Below are positions 1 to 11,384 of a stretch of DNA of 64,000 nucleotides, one piece after another (position 1 is the stretch's first letter; every line of letters starts with the position of its first letter). Made by a program: the position numbers and the translations under genes. The stretch is from contig CM000693.1 of the NCBI GenBank assembly GCA_000149225.2, positions 744,001-808,000 on the forward strand, given 5' to 3'. The DNA is from Lachancea kluyveri NRRL Y-12651. Its lineage: Eukaryota > Ascomycota > Saccharomycetes > Saccharomycetales > Saccharomycetaceae. The notes under the pieces are model-generated. The model searched no databases and was not told where the DNA came from. It worked only from the letters and a program-made list of their open reading frames with translations.

Positions 1-1
1 A

Positions 2-91
2 GGAGTCAGGCAAACTTTAGAAAGGATTGAAAGAAATACCAAGTATGCCGAATCAAACATTGAAGGTGTCGAGAACTTTTTTGGCTCATAA
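2..91 (+). CDS. C-terminal end of an unidentified protein (partial)
   Basis: The first 91 bases read as an open frame of 29 residues ending in TAA at 89-91. It is rich in charged residues and contains RQTLERIERNTKYAESN, which looks like the end of a helical or coiled-coil protein. The 5' part lies outside the window. I do not recognise it. In S. cerevisiae the genes expected beyond PPE1 and ASP1 on this strand include TIM11, PEP7 and NMD2, but the tail does not look like the Tim11 end and I cannot confirm either of the others. Confidence 0.5.
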   Translation, partial: GVRQTLERIERNTKYAESNIEGVENFFGS

Positions 92-465
92 AATCCTCAA
101 CTGGGCTGCCTGTCACTGTACGGAATAACTGAACGTTTTAGAACCATACCGCTTGTCGGAGACCCGTGAGATCTACAAAGTCAAGAGTTTACATTTCACA
201 AAATTTAGTAGTCAAGTTTTTATTCGGACTAAACAAGTTCTTAGGCTACTCTGTTTATACAATTTGTACAGAGAATACTATCTCTCATTTGTTTCTTTAA
301 GTTTTATACAATACACGGAAGGAGAGGCAACACTAACCACAAAACATAACTATATACGAATCGGCACCTCTATCATCATGTATAAGAGGGTAGCTTATAG
401 AAATCGTTTAATACTCAAGTAAACCATGAAATAACAAACTAGAATTAGATCATCAATTTTGTAAG
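92..465. other. Intergenic: upstream region of PPE1
   Basis: This stretch holds the 3' flank of the partial gene and the PPE1 promoter. The only longer open frame begins at a non-ATG codon and has no recognisable protein features. I see no RNA gene. Confidence 0.6.
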
Positions 466-1602
466 ATGTCAAATAGTTTGCAGAAGCAGTTGTTTCTGCA
501 CAAGTTTAAAAAAGCAGAAGCTCACTTGGGATTATCTGTAGGTGAGGATGATGATGAGGGAAAAGATGGTTTAGGAGATTTGCCATGCATTTCCCCTTCA
601 CCAAAGTCCAATAAGTCAAGTTCGCATGCTGCACTCCTACCAAACTGGAAGGAATACTTTTCCTTTAATGAAAAAGTTGAGCTATCAGACCAAAACTTCG
701 TATTGAATACATACTACAATCTTCCTTCTACTACCGAAACTTCTTCGATACCGATATTCATATTTCATCACGGTGCTGGATCATCTGCAATGACCTTTGC
801 CCCCTTAGCCAAGGAGTTATATGACAGACTTGAAGGTAAGTGTGGCACTTTCTCGTTTGATGCCAGGGGACACGGCCAAAGCAGGCCAATATCAAATGAC
901 ATCTCAATAAATTATGACCTAGATACGTTTGTTCAGGATTTTAAACTAATGGTAGAAACTTTTTACAATGACTATCTTCTGGAGTTACCACAAGGTAAAT
1001 TGTCTCTAATATTTGTTGGACATAGTCTCGGTGGCAGTATATGCACTTTCTTATTTCACAAACTCAATGAGACAATTCGAAACAAGACGTTAGGTGTTGC
1101 CATGTTTGATATAGTGGAAGAAGCAGCGATCCTAGCCTTAGACAAAGTTGACAGCTTTTTAGCAGCTACACCTAATAATTTCAGAAGCATGGATGAAGCT
1201 GTCGATTGGCATGTAGCCAACGGGCTTTCTAAAACCAGATCAAGTGCGTCAGTAGCGATCCCTGCTCTCTTCCGCGAATCTTCAACGGGAAAAGTGATCC
1301 GAATTACGAATTTGCTTGACTTTAGCCCCTTCTGGAATACGTGGTTTAAGGGGCTGTCCGAAAGATTTGTTTCCTTACCAACAAGTAAATTATTGATTTT
1401 AGCAGGTAACGATAATCTAGACAAGAGGTTGATAATCGGCCAGATGCAAGGCAAATATCAACTCGTTGTATTCCAGGAATCTGGACATTTTATACAAGAG
1501 GATTATCCGGCGAAAACTGCAGTAACACTAATCGATTTCTGGAAGAGAAACGATACCAAGAGTATGATTATTAAGACAAATTGGGGTCATTCAGACAAAT
1601 AA
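466..1602 (+). CDS. PPE1: Protein phosphatase methylesterase 1
   Basis: A 378-residue alpha/beta hydrolase. Family members remove the carboxymethyl group from the C-terminal leucine of the PP2A catalytic subunit, in cytosol and nucleus. Visible: oxyanion-hole HHGAG near residue 102, nucleophile elbow GHSLGG with Ser187, a likely catalytic Asp near 215 (FDIVEE), and the catalytic His341 in GHFIQED. The N-terminal 60 residues are acidic and Ser-rich, as is common in fungal members. The ATG at 466 is preceded by AAG and is the first in-frame ATG. It lies tail-to-tail with QNS1, about 110 bases apart. In S. cerevisiae PPE1 (YHR075C) also neighbours QNS1. Confidence 0.93.
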   Translation: MSNSLQKQLFLHKFKKAEAHLGLSVGEDDDEGKDGLGDLPCISPSPKSNKSSSHAALLPNWKEYFSFNEKVELSDQNFVLNTYYNLPSTTETSSIPIFIFHHGAGSSAMTFAPLAKELYDRLEGKCGTFSFDARGHGQSRPISNDISINYDLDTFVQDFKLMVETFYNDYLLELPQGKLSLIFVGHSLGGSICTFLFHKLNETIRNKTLGVAMFDIVEEAAILALDKVDSFLAATPNNFRSMDEAVDWHVANGLSKTRSSASVAIPALFRESSTGKVIRITNLLDFSPFWNTWFKGLSERFVSLPTSKLLILAGNDNLDKRLIIGQMQGKYQLVVFQESGHFIQEDYPAKTAVTLIDFWKRNDTKSMIIKTNWGHSDK

Positions 1603-1711
1603 AGAAAACAAGGTTTCTATACATAGACTCACATAGTATGAAAATCGTTGCAGAGAAAAGAAAGGAAAAATAACTCACGAAAAACAAATTATTTTATTCT
1701 AGAAAAAAGAT

Positions 1712-3865
1712 CTAATCAACTGACATGATGTCCAAATCGCCGGTTGTGCGTCCTTCACATTGAGCGACAACTTGGTCAATCTTTTTTGAGGCCCAAGTAA
1801 AACGTGGATTAATTAAGAAAGGTCTCAAATCAAACCTGTTATCGTCTGGTGAATATTGCTCCGCATGATAACTTGGTGTTAAAACGGTTTGCTTATGCCT
1901 GTTAATTGCATAGAAGAAAAAAAACCTTTTCACCTTTTCAGCGACTTGGGCTGGTGACAGTTTTGGAGTCCACTCGTGCAGTAACTTCAAAAACATAGAA
2001 TAAGGACCACACTTTTCAACTTTACGTAGATAGCCAAAAATGCTCAGTTCTTCGTAAGTCATACCCATGTCAATTTCATCAGACTGCACATAGTCTTTAG
2101 TGATCGGTTCCAATTCAGCAGTCGGAGTAGCATTCAAGAAATCATCCAAGATTGGCATATCGAACTCAGCAGAGGCGTATGCAATAAACTTTTTTAAATC
2201 AGTTTTCGAAATACCACCAATAGGGTTGATATCGGCAGAGGAGCAATCATACTTGGTTAAGTAGCCTCTCAAACACTCATCTACATTGGCACTACCCAAA
2301 ACCAACAAACCACCTGAATTAGGAATACCACGAACCCATGGTAGCAATTGGGCAAACAAGTAAGCCAAAACCATCCTCAAACGGGCCTGTATGTTTTGCA
2401 AAGCCAAATTTTCAATTTGAGAGCCACCAAATATTTTAAATATTGGCTTTTTACCAGTGGCAACTTCAAATAAGGAAACAACGCTCGAAACCAAAGAGTC
2501 CATATTTAGATCGACATGGTAGGAGCCAATACGCTTAGCCAATTCGCGGCTTCTAGATCTAGTTTCTTTTGAAGAATTTTCTGTGCCCATGAAACAAGTA
2601 TGGAACAATTTACTGGCCACCTCAGTTGGATCTTTAGGAATCCAATCATTGCCTTCTTGATTCATTCGGGCGATTTTGCGAATGTCACTAATAACCTGTT
2701 GGTTCCCCTCTGCTGACTCCTTTACTACCAGCCGGCACATGGAATGAACGATAACAGCAGTCGCACAAGAATCAATACCACCGGATAGGGGCAGGAAGTA
2801 ACCGGTACCATTACAACGTCTGATGTAGTCCCATAACCAACAAGCAGGTCCCAAAGCGATTTCTTCTTCTGGAGTGTGGTAAAAAATGTCCCTTGGTTTG
2901 CTTGGTGCAATAGTTGGATCGAATCTGGAAACCATTGGAGCTAGCTCAACAGGAACGTCAATACGCTTATACTTAGTTGCACTCAAAGATGCTTGTAAGC
3001 CACGAGACATAACGGATGCCCTATAGTTTCTCACCTCCTCCAAATCAACCGTTGCAGTTACGACTTCGACATCCTTCAAGCCAAACTGGGAACCCTGTGC
3101 GACAACCTTGCCATTGACTGCAATCAAAGCACACCCATCGTAGTAAAGTCTATCACCATCACAGCCACGTTGGTTAGCGTACAGATAAACACCACCGCAA
3201 CGTCCTGTAGCACTAGTAATTAACTCCAATCTCTTGTTTAACTTACGCAATTCATGGTGGGAGCCGGAGGAGTTTGTGATAATCTCCACACCATCCAAAG
3301 ACATTGCAATATGCGGAGACTGCGGAGTGAACAGCTCTTCACATGTTTCAGGCCCAATACATGTATCCAAGGTACTAATGACAGCATCGCCGAATGGGAC
3401 AATTTTTTGGCCAGTAATCTTCTGAACCATTGGTGGTAGCAAGAACTCTTCAACAACAGCAGGCTTCATCCATGGCGTAAAAAATCTCATTTCACGATAG
3501 TTACCATCATTAGCTAACCACAACTTTGGTCTGATGAAAAGGATTTGGCCGTCTAATGAGAGTAGACGGCAGTTGTAGCGAACATTTCTATGCAGCACAG
3601 GCATACCGATATCTAACAAAATTCCGTGAGTTTCCGGACGCTTGATGATTTGTGCATACATCTCCCAAGAGTGTAAGTACAAGTCATTTTCTAAGAAGTG
3701 GTCAAGGCAACCATAGCCGGTGATTTCCAATTCAGGACCAACACGCAAACGGGCACCTCTCTCCTTGGCAACTGCAATGGACTCCAGGATACGATCTCTG
3801 TTCCCTTCGAAGTCTAGAGCCCATTGGTTCAAGTTACAAGTAGCTAAAGTAATTAAATGGGACAT
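1712..3865 (-). CDS. QNS1: Glutamine-dependent NAD(+) synthetase
   Basis: 717 residues, the usual length for eukaryotic glutamine-dependent NAD synthetase. It makes NAD from deamido-NAD, ATP and glutamine, the last step shared by de novo and salvage routes. The N-terminal nitrilase-like glutaminase domain shows the Glu45, Lys114 and Cys175 triad (GPE, IRPK, PETCEEL). The C-terminal ATP-pyrophosphatase domain has the P-loop LSGGIDS near residue 360. Start and end match the family, with no truncation. Orthologue of YHR074W by sequence and position. Confidence 0.96.
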   Translation of the reverse strand: MSHLITLATCNLNQWALDFEGNRDRILESIAVAKERGARLRVGPELEITGYGCLDHFLENDLYLHSWEMYAQIIKRPETHGILLDIGMPVLHRNVRYNCRLLSLDGQILFIRPKLWLANDGNYREMRFFTPWMKPAVVEEFLLPPMVQKITGQKIVPFGDAVISTLDTCIGPETCEELFTPQSPHIAMSLDGVEIITNSSGSHHELRKLNKRLELITSATGRCGGVYLYANQRGCDGDRLYYDGCALIAVNGKVVAQGSQFGLKDVEVVTATVDLEEVRNYRASVMSRGLQASLSATKYKRIDVPVELAPMVSRFDPTIAPSKPRDIFYHTPEEEIALGPACWLWDYIRRCNGTGYFLPLSGGIDSCATAVIVHSMCRLVVKESAEGNQQVISDIRKIARMNQEGNDWIPKDPTEVASKLFHTCFMGTENSSKETRSRSRELAKRIGSYHVDLNMDSLVSSVVSLFEVATGKKPIFKIFGGSQIENLALQNIQARLRMVLAYLFAQLLPWVRGIPNSGGLLVLGSANVDECLRGYLTKYDCSSADINPIGGISKTDLKKFIAYASAEFDMPILDDFLNATPTAELEPITKDYVQSDEIDMGMTYEELSIFGYLRKVEKCGPYSMFLKLLHEWTPKLSPAQVAEKVKRFFFFYAINRHKQTVLTPSYHAEQYSPDDNRFDLRPFLINPRFTWASKKIDQVVAQCEGRTTGDLDIMSVD

Positions 3866-4047
3866 CGATGTTACCAGTTTACTGCTATGAAATCAAAGTT
3901 GATAAGAATGGATGCCAAAATTTACTATTGATACGGGAATTGTGTAGATGTTGTCGCGTATATAGTGATAATATCATACATACCGGTAAATTAATACAGT
4001 AAAACCAGTGGTGTATACGAGAGATTTAACTGGTTTATGCGATTGGT

Positions 4048-5103
4048 TCACTTCTCCCATCCATACGTATCTGCCAGTCTGTTTTTCAAGTGTTCATGTG
4101 CGGTGATTGTTGGGTTCTCCGTCCCATCACCTGCATCACGTACAATATCGCTGGGTACCGGTGTCAACAGAGTTTTATTCTCTGGATGAACAAAAAAGAC
4201 AATGGAATAACGGTCAGAGGTTCTTGTTTCCCCCGGGGTAAACTTCACCCTGTGGATAGTGCTTCTCAAGACACCATTAGTCCAGTAGGACAACAAATCG
4301 CCAAAGTTGACGACAAGTGGTGGAGCTGAACCATTGTGTCGAGACTCCACAAATGGGACGTTGACCCATTCTTTGCCATCCGGTCCACCAATTTGCAACT
4401 GTAGCCCCTGTTGACCACGACGTTGGAAAAGCAAAGTCAAGGACCCATAATCCGTATGAGCACCTGCTCTGATGGTGAGATCGGTGGCCGATCCATCAAT
4501 GTTAGTAGTAGCGTTCAGATCATCTTCTCTAATCAACGGGTAGCGTAGCATTCTGAATACACATCCAGAAGGCTCATCCGGACGATGTCTTTCGGTGAAG
4601 AACTTTTCATCCTCAATTCTCAAAGAGACTGCAATCAGCCTTAGTATTTCACAAGCGACGTCGTGGAGCTTTTGCATAGTTTGAGACAATAATTGCCCAT
4701 TGGACTGGAACGTAGCCGGTACCGGATTTTCACCTGACCGTTTCTCAATCCCAGTGTTTTTGTAGTACTCGCTTTCACTCAAGTTGAACTTGCCGGTTTT
4801 GAAATTTATAAAACCAAAGTTGTAACCTTCTTTGTAATCTCTTGCCTTACGAGGATCTAATTGTTCGTTTGTGAAGTCGGTGTAACCGATGTTGTTTGTA
4901 TTGATTTTATGAGCTAGCTTTTCCTCATGAGACGTTTCGGTAAAGAAATCCTTGGACAAGTCAAACAAAGAATCCACCTCCTCTTTGGAGAAGTCATGCC
5001 CGTCGATAAACAAAAATCCTTGGTTTCTAGCTGCTTCGAGCAGAGATTCCGATATTTCTTCCTGCGGTTTGGAAATATCAATAACTTTCAGCGGATTTGA
5101 CAT
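4048..5103 (-). CDS. 2-oxoglutarate/Fe(II)-dependent dioxygenase family protein
   Basis: 351 residues from the ATG at 5103; a longer frame upstream would need a TTG start. It belongs to the isopenicillin-N-synthase-like group of 2-oxoglutarate/Fe(II) oxygenases: a DIOX_N-like N-terminal half and a 2OG-FeII_Oxy core. The facial triad is His216, Asp218 (AHTDYGS) and His284 (STIHRV), and Arg298 in RYS is placed to bind 2-oxoglutarate. All key residues are present, so it is probably an active enzyme. The substrate is unknown; relatives include plant ACC and gibberellin oxidases and uncharacterised fungal oxidoreductases. I know of no S. cerevisiae orthologue. It lies between QNS1 and ASP1 on the same strand as both, with its own 520-base upstream region. 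Confidence 0.85.
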   Translation of the reverse strand: MSNPLKVIDISKPQEEISESLLEAARNQGFLFIDGHDFSKEEVDSLFDLSKDFFTETSHEEKLAHKINTNNIGYTDFTNEQLDPRKARDYKEGYNFGFINFKTGKFNLSESEYYKNTGIEKRSGENPVPATFQSNGQLLSQTMQKLHDVACEILRLIAVSLRIEDEKFFTERHRPDEPSGCVFRMLRYPLIREDDLNATTNIDGSATDLTIRAGAHTDYGSLTLLFQRRGQQGLQLQIGGPDGKEWVNVPFVESRHNGSAPPLVVNFGDLLSYWTNGVLRSTIHRVKFTPGETRTSDRYSIVFFVHPENKTLLTPVPSDIVRDAGDGTENPTITAHEHLKNRLADTYGWEK

Positions 5104-5623
5104 CCTTCCTCTTTTCCTCAAAATAGTTAGACCAGAAGTTGTAGAGACCCAATAAATATCAAACCTGTTGGCACTATCTTAGAAGCCAAATTACTTTATA
5201 CCACTCGGAGGTGATGTGCCTTGGTTTCGAATTGCCTTTTTTTTTTTGTTTTTCTTTTGTTGCAGTTGCAGTTACAGTTGCAGTTGCAGTTGCAGCCAAA
5301 TATTTATCGAACTTTCCTACTAACAGATCGTTTAGCACAAAATTCACAGCCCTCTCAAAATTGAAAGTGGTTGTCTCGTGCGTTGTTCCCAAATTTGATA
5401 TCGGAATGACGGCTTTCTGCGTTCTTTGCTCTATATATCTTTACGGCTTGTATTTTCCCGCTGCCAAAAATTTCAAGTTTACTTCACGTTCTAGCGTCAG
5501 GTCCGATAAGAGTCACAAACTCTGACCACTTTGACAGATGATTGAACAACATCTGTAATTAGATGGGTGGAAAAATTTATATTTATAGAAAGCCGTATTA
5601 CGTACTGAATTTTTCTTTTCTTT
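5104..5623. other. Intergenic: oxygenase promoter and ASP1 3' flank
   Basis: This stretch holds the promoter of the leftward oxygenase gene and the 3' end region of ASP1. It contains a poly-T run and a hexanucleotide repeat, listed separately. Short open frames here are low-complexity products of that repeat and are not believable genes. Confidence 0.6.
5259..5294. repeat. (GTTGCA)6 hexanucleotide microsatellite
   Basis: Six tandem GTTGCA units, the third reading GTTACA, just after a T-rich run. It lies about 160-190 bases upstream of the oxygenase start codon and could vary in length between strains. Confidence 0.9.
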
Positions 5624-6748
5624 TTACCCACCGTACACGCCGTTGAAAACCAATCTAATTTCGTGTTGTGAGTAACCTTGTGATAGGCACAACTGTAACA
5701 AAATCCTGCTCTTCTCCGGGTTCAAGTAACCGGAGGCAATAATGTTAGATTTGGTGTCTGCCTTTGGCGAGGGTAAATTGGCAATAGGGATCATACCATC
5801 CATCGACCTCTTTGAATATACAATTGGTAAGCCTAAAGATAAGCACTTTTCGTTGACGATGTCTGGTAGAGAACCAGCACCCATTGTAGCGATTACAATA
5901 CCTTGGTAATGATTGGAAACCAGTTCTACTAGTTCTGGTGATAGAGACTGGTGGGCATATACTATACAAACGGGAGGCAAGTTCATATTGCGTTTGTCTT
6001 CTGGGACCTTCAACTTGAACTTATGGCACCCCTGTGGTTTGACTGGGGGGTAGTAGTAATGAATTTCGTTATTCACGAAATTACCCAGATAGCCCTGTCT
6101 GACGTTGAAAGAGTCCAAGGAGTTGGCGTTGGTCTTGGTGATGTAGTAACCAGCAGATATTTGATCGTTTAAGGAAACTAAAACACCACGGCCACGGGAC
6201 TGTTTGTTTGATGCAATGCAGATTGCTTGGTACAGATTCATTGGCCCGTCTGCAGAGACACTAGTGGATGGTCTCATCGAACCGACGAAGACGATGGGAA
6301 CTTCTCCGGCGTCAATGGTACTTTCAATAAAGAATGTTGTTTCTGATAAAGTATCAGTACCATGTGTGATGACAATCCCATCAAATTTTTGAAGAGACGA
6401 AGAAATTGCCCTGTAGATTTTGTACAGTGAAGTTTCATCAATTTCTTTGGAGTCCACGTTACACAACTGTTCATATTCGATCTCACAGATACGGGTAATG
6501 TCTGGGATAGCATCGAGCAACTGTTGAATGGTCAAATCGACATGGTAACCGGCGGTTTGAGAAGAAGAACCCCCTTTAGAAGCAATAGTCCCACCGGTGC
6601 CCAAAATTTTGATACGTGGCAACCGCTGAGGACAAGTGGAAGACTTACCAGGAACCACGACGTGGTCATCACTGTGAGCTTGCAAAGTGAATTGGGATGC
6701 TTCGACGTCGGAGCAGATAGTATTAATCTCTAGGTCATGGTTAGGCAT
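5624..6748 (-). CDS. ASP1: L-asparaginase, cytosolic type I
   Basis: 374 residues; hydrolyses asparagine to aspartate and ammonia. The first catalytic motif GTGGTIAS lies at 50-57 with nucleophile Thr54, and the second, HGTDT, at 129-133 with Thr131 and Asp132. No signal peptide is evident, which fits a cytosolic Asp1-type enzyme and not a secreted Asp3-type one. The first 40 residues are a variable polar extension. Length is close to S. cerevisiae Asp1 (YDR321W), and its position two genes from DAD4 matches the chromosome IV series. The upstream 295 bases contain a GATAA element near 6795, possibly for GATA factors (inference). Confidence 0.93.
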   Translation of the reverse strand: MPNHDLEINTICSDVEASQFTLQAHSDDHVVVPGKSSTCPQRLPRIKILGTGGTIASKGGSSSQTAGYHVDLTIQQLLDAIPDITRICEIEYEQLCNVDSKEIDETSLYKIYRAISSSLQKFDGIVITHGTDTLSETTFFIESTIDAGEVPIVFVGSMRPSTSVSADGPMNLYQAICIASNKQSRGRGVLVSLNDQISAGYYITKTNANSLDSFNVRQGYLGNFVNNEIHYYYPPVKPQGCHKFKLKVPEDKRNMNLPPVCIVYAHQSLSPELVELVSNHYQGIVIATMGAGSLPDIVNEKCLSLGLPIVYSKRSMDGMIPIANLPSPKADTKSNIIASGYLNPEKSRILLQLCLSQGYSQHEIRLVFNGVYGG

Positions 6749-7043
6749 GGTTCGTGGTTAGCTAAGAAAAAAGAGAGTTACTAGAAACAAGCTTTTGAAG
6801 ATAATGAATCGTGTTTTATTTTTTATTTTTGCCTACCGTTATTACTTTTTCGATTAAAATCGATGCTCTGCGATGCCAAAAAATTTTTTTGGAAAAAAAG
6901 CTGCTTATATAAGCAACCGTTCTATCATATGCCCACATTAACGCATTACATATAGAATTCTCCGCAGAGGCATGATACAAGATAGTGATCATTATTATCA
7001 TCACAATATAGTTTATAAACGCTGTATACATAAAGGAAGAATA

Positions 7044-9959
7044 TCACCACAGTGGTGTGATATCCGCCCAGTCTTGGCGTCTTCTTCTCTCCCAATAATT
7101 TTCTTGGCCCTTTATTGGCTTCCACTCATCAGCAGACGTTTGCTCGAAAAATTTGGGTTGGACATCTTGGTCGTTGTTACGTCTGTCACGCTGTTTTTGT
7201 TCTAATTCGAGCTTCAAATTTTCCGCTTGGTCAGTTTTGCCGTTTTCATATAATCTTAGGTCGGGTCTTAGCCTAGAATCCGTTGGTGGAATTTTGTCTT
7301 GCTCAATCTCGGTAATGTCGTTCAAGTTTGCAGTGAATTTGGTAAACCCATATTTCTTCTCGCACTGAGGTACCAAATCTTCAGCTTTCCAGACGTACTT
7401 CCCCGTGGATTGATCCACTAGTCCCTTTGTCCATTGTCCCTTGATCATTCCAGTCTTCTTGTTACCGTCAGATAGAGTAATCATTAGTTCTTCAGACCTA
7501 CCGCTAAACATGCCTCCTGGCTTAAACTCAATCTTGGCTTTCAGACTTTTAGATGAAACAACTTCCACTTGGCCGACGGGCTCTATGTATCTTTCGCCTG
7601 CAAGGATGTTTTTGAGGATTGTTGTTGGTTGAGACCAATGGAAACATTCGCCTGTGGTTTTGATATTTAGTTTTATCACACCGTCATTCATAAATTCGAT
7701 AGATTTGCCCCAAAACTTTTGAACTGGTGACACCGTATAAGATATTTCCCAGGACTCATGTTCCACGTGGAACGCAAAAACCTGCGGTTTGTGAGAAACC
7801 TTTTCGCTGATCAATCTTATCCCCATATCTTCTCTCACCAGCTCAAAAGTTTCACCCAGCAAAGGATTGAAAGGCTTACGCAAAGCACGTGCTTTGTTTC
7901 TGTGCATAGAAAGATAAGAAACTGCAAATGCCGATACAAGGGATAATCTTTCTAAGTCGTTATCAGACTTTGCAGCCAAATTCAACAAATTTGAGTACTC
8001 AAAAGTCTCAGACAACATTTGTAGGATTGAAATAGGTTCATTAGAAGTAATTGGCATTGATATGGAAGTCAGATCCTTGCCAACATTTTTTCTCAAAAAG
8101 GAGAGTAAGCTTGGAGGGGTTGCCGTAGGTGGTTGTATGTCATCACGACGTTTTATGGGATGGGGCCATGGTAGTGGGTACAAATCACTAGAAAAAGTCT
8201 GCGGTTTACGATGGTTGACTATTGGATATCCATCATCTGCATCGGAAGATGAGGAATCCTCCTCGTCATTGTCCACTTCGATTGCTGTGGGGACAGAAGT
8301 AACCTTGGTACCAGTCAACGAAGGAATCGAATTTAATGGGAGGTTGCGGGACAAAGCGTCAACACCCTCCTCATCGTTCAACATAATCACAGCCGCACCA
8401 GGACTGTTGACAAGGTTGTTGTCCATTGCATCAAAATATTCATTATCGCTGAAGTTTGAGGAAGCAGAAGACTTTACACGGGTCATTTCCTGGGTCTTAG
8501 AATTTGCAGGCATCTGCTTAGTTAGTTTCCCTACAATTGATTCTAGGTGTGACAACTTCTTATACAAGTCATGTTCATGATGATGTGTCGGGATAGTTTC
8601 AGAAGAACTATTCTTATGCTTGGCAAATGCATTGGTTAAAGACGAGAATGACGAAGTCCTCGAAACAGAATTATTCTGTGTGTGACTTAATGGAGATAGA
8701 GGCCTTGCGACAGATGATGTAGGAGGTGGTGAAGCTGGTGAGTGTAAAGGAGTGTATTCCAATGATTGGAACTTAAGCTCTTCCAATTTCTGCTGAACAA
8801 CTTGCAGCACTGATAGAAAATTGGCAGACTCCTCGGCTGCGACATCCTCCTTTGTTGGTTCCGTGGGAGGATTTTTAAAACAAAGCTCAAGAGCATCAAC
8901 CCATTCTTGCCAATCAGCACGATCCGTGGCCTTCAAGACCCAAATCTCCATCCCTGAATCAATTATGATTAATCTAGTCTTTTCATTGGCACTCACTGTG
9001 GATAAGTTTATAACAATTTCACCACGGCATACGCCATTACGTTCATTTAAGTAGTAAGAAAGGGTGCCATACTTGAAGTCCAGTTTGAAAAACCGCTTGG
9101 TGAACCCTTGTAGCTTCTTTCTCCTTTTCTTCAATAAATAGCCTTGTAGAATTCTGCCGTGTTTGACTCTAAAGAAATGAGAGTTTTGAGAAACAACGCT
9201 GTTGCTTCTGTGAAGTAAAGCACCTCTTGGTACATCACCCTGGTTTTGTTGTTGGTGCTGTTGTTGATGCTGTTGATACTGTTGGTGCTGTTGTTGATGC
9301 TGTTGTTGGTCATCAGTAAACGATAGTATGGATTGGGCATCATCCTTCAGAACACTCGCGTTGAACAACACCTTCTTTTTCACTGTTTTGGAAGCAGTGT
9401 TATCGAGAATGAAAGCGTAGTAGTACTTGTCGTCCAAAACTTCTATATTGCCTTGGACAAGGTCGTTTCCTGGAACAGTGCCCAGCCATGAAACTTTAAC
9501 CAACCCCGAGCTGCTTAGCTTCACAGGCAATGGAATCTCTTGGGACTGTTGTTGAACCGCACTGATAGTCATTGCTCTGTGTTTATGCTGAGGCTGAGAA
9601 TCTTCGTTAGAGTCATTTAAGGATTGTGTGCTTCGGTTCAAACTGTTCTTCGCAGTAAAATCGATCAAAGTCTTGGCATCAGGAGCAATGTGGAAAGAGG
9701 GGGAGTGGATTATACTTGGAGTGGTAGGACTGATATTCCCGTTACCACTTCCGCTATTGCTGCCACCGCCGTTGCCGTTGCCATTTGCATTCCCAGCGCT
9801 GTTAGAGGGAAGTGGGCTCAAATTGTCAATTGGCTTTTTGTATATACCAAACTCAATTGACTTCTTTAAAGGTTTAAGTTGATACGAGATCGTGTCGCCT
9901 TGCGAAACTTTAAGCCAGCGGACAACAAACGACTTGTTCTGTATGTCTATTGTCTCCAT
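7044..9959 (-). CDS. OSH3: Oxysterol-binding protein homologue
   Basis: 971 residues with the Osh3 layout: an N-terminal GOLD-like region (about 1-200), a polyglutamine/His tract near 217-245, a PH domain (about 270-370), an FFAT-like motif EYFDAMD near 506 for binding VAP proteins at the ER, and an ORD lipid-transfer domain (about 590-950). The OSBP fingerprint reads EKVSHKPQVFAFH near 720, with Lys in place of the usual second His, as I recall for Osh3 proteins. Expected role: lipid and phosphoinositide traffic at ER-plasma membrane contacts. The CAA/CAG repeat (plus-strand 9240-9310) is a likely site of length variation. Confidence 0.95.
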   Translation of the reverse strand: METIDIQNKSFVVRWLKVSQGDTISYQLKPLKKSIEFGIYKKPIDNLSPLPSNSAGNANGNGNGGGSNSGSGNGNISPTTPSIIHSPSFHIAPDAKTLIDFTAKNSLNRSTQSLNDSNEDSQPQHKHRAMTISAVQQQSQEIPLPVKLSSSGLVKVSWLGTVPGNDLVQGNIEVLDDKYYYAFILDNTASKTVKKKVLFNASVLKDDAQSILSFTDDQQQHQQQHQQYQQHQQQHQQQNQGDVPRGALLHRSNSVVSQNSHFFRVKHGRILQGYLLKKRRKKLQGFTKRFFKLDFKYGTLSYYLNERNGVCRGEIVINLSTVSANEKTRLIIIDSGMEIWVLKATDRADWQEWVDALELCFKNPPTEPTKEDVAAEESANFLSVLQVVQQKLEELKFQSLEYTPLHSPASPPPTSSVARPLSPLSHTQNNSVSRTSSFSSLTNAFAKHKNSSSETIPTHHHEHDLYKKLSHLESIVGKLTKQMPANSKTQEMTRVKSSASSNFSDNEYFDAMDNNLVNSPGAAVIMLNDEEGVDALSRNLPLNSIPSLTGTKVTSVPTAIEVDNDEEDSSSSDADDGYPIVNHRKPQTFSSDLYPLPWPHPIKRRDDIQPPTATPPSLLSFLRKNVGKDLTSISMPITSNEPISILQMLSETFEYSNLLNLAAKSDNDLERLSLVSAFAVSYLSMHRNKARALRKPFNPLLGETFELVREDMGIRLISEKVSHKPQVFAFHVEHESWEISYTVSPVQKFWGKSIEFMNDGVIKLNIKTTGECFHWSQPTTILKNILAGERYIEPVGQVEVVSSKSLKAKIEFKPGGMFSGRSEELMITLSDGNKKTGMIKGQWTKGLVDQSTGKYVWKAEDLVPQCEKKYGFTKFTANLNDITEIEQDKIPPTDSRLRPDLRLYENGKTDQAENLKLELEQKQRDRRNNDQDVQPKFFEQTSADEWKPIKGQENYWERRRRQDWADITPLW

Positions 9960-10462
9960 TGCAAGCGAAGAAAGTGTCTATAAATTTGATAGCAAAAATC
10001 CCAGCACTAGTTCAGATGATTATGACCTTTCTGGTTGAGTGACGACGCTGCCTTTGTTGCTTATCCAAGTGTGCCACTTGAAGAGTGGAAAGGGCCAGTT
10101 ATGTTGAGGCCTTGTTTTCCGGACCGTGTCCCGTCCGCAACGATTTTGATGTATACGGCAACCACGTGATTGATATGCAGAGAGCTACATGCCATGCACT
10201 TAAGCGTATCGGGGGATTGGCAACCTAGTGTTCGTTGAGGCTACAGTCTAGACAAGCGATACTCAGGGTTGGCTTGGAAATAGGTACACGGCTTCAATTA
10301 TGAGGCCAGTCTCGGTCTCTTTTCGTTTTCTCCCTCTTCCAATTGTACTGCGTATTTTCTTGTAGCCAGCACACATTCAACAGGCGCCCCGTACCGAATG
10401 TCAACTGCTATCAACAGCTAACATCATTTCCCAACAGAGTGGTACCAAAGATAGAGCAAAAA
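9960..10462. promoter_or_regulatory. Divergent OSH3/DAD4 upstream region
   Basis: Region of 503 bases between two divergent starts. It contains CCACGTGA near 10163, an E-box-like core that Cbf1-type factors could bind (inference). A longer in-frame extension of DAD4 begins only at TTG and is not needed. No RNA gene seen. Confidence 0.4.
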
Positions 10463-10681
10463 ATGGAGAACCCTTACGAGAAAGTTCAAACCAGCATACT
10501 GGCTCGGATCACCAACAATGTTGAGCGGCTGAACCAGAGTGTGTCCATTCTAAACAATGAGCTACAAACCATAAACGCAAGAAACGCGAATTTAGAACTG
10601 ATGGGAACCATGTGTGAGAACTATCACAAAAGCGTTCAGTTCAACCTACAGGCAACAGGCAGCAAGAAGGAGGCCCTGTAA
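10463..10681 (+). CDS. DAD4: DASH/Dam1 complex subunit Dad4
   Basis: 72 residues from the ATG at 10463, the same length as S. cerevisiae Dad4 (YDR320C-A). The sequence is recognisably Dad4: it starts MENPYEKVQ and has the conserved LNNELQTIN and NYHKSVQFNL segments. It is a small helical subunit of the ten-protein DASH complex, which forms rings around microtubules and couples kinetochores to spindle ends. Upstream in-frame codons open from a TTG but add nothing family-like. It lies between OSH3 and NOP10, as expected from merging the chromosome IV and VIII orders. Confidence 0.95.
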   Translation: MENPYEKVQTSILARITNNVERLNQSVSILNNELQTINARNANLELMGTMCENYHKSVQFNLQATGSKKEAL

Positions 10682-10873
10682 AACGATAGCCATAGCGAGC
10701 TCTGGGAGCACTCGATGCGGCTCTAGGAGTACGGAGGTCAAGTGGCCTAAATAAAATTCTACATAACGGGGAACAGGTGAAAAAGGCTAATCTTTATTTT
10801 TTTTTCTTTCTTCTGTATATTCTTTAATGTACAAAACTATTTAATTGTGCGTACTTGGAAACACTCTTGACCT

Positions 10874-11384
<511 letters not shown>

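Noticed and set aside
153-422. 89-codon plus-strand frame upstream of PPE1
   Set aside because: It begins at TTG, has no family features and lies in the PPE1 promoter.
5174-5525. Frames on both strands across the GTTGCA repeat
   Set aside because: They are low-complexity translations of the hexanucleotide repeat and adjacent T-run.
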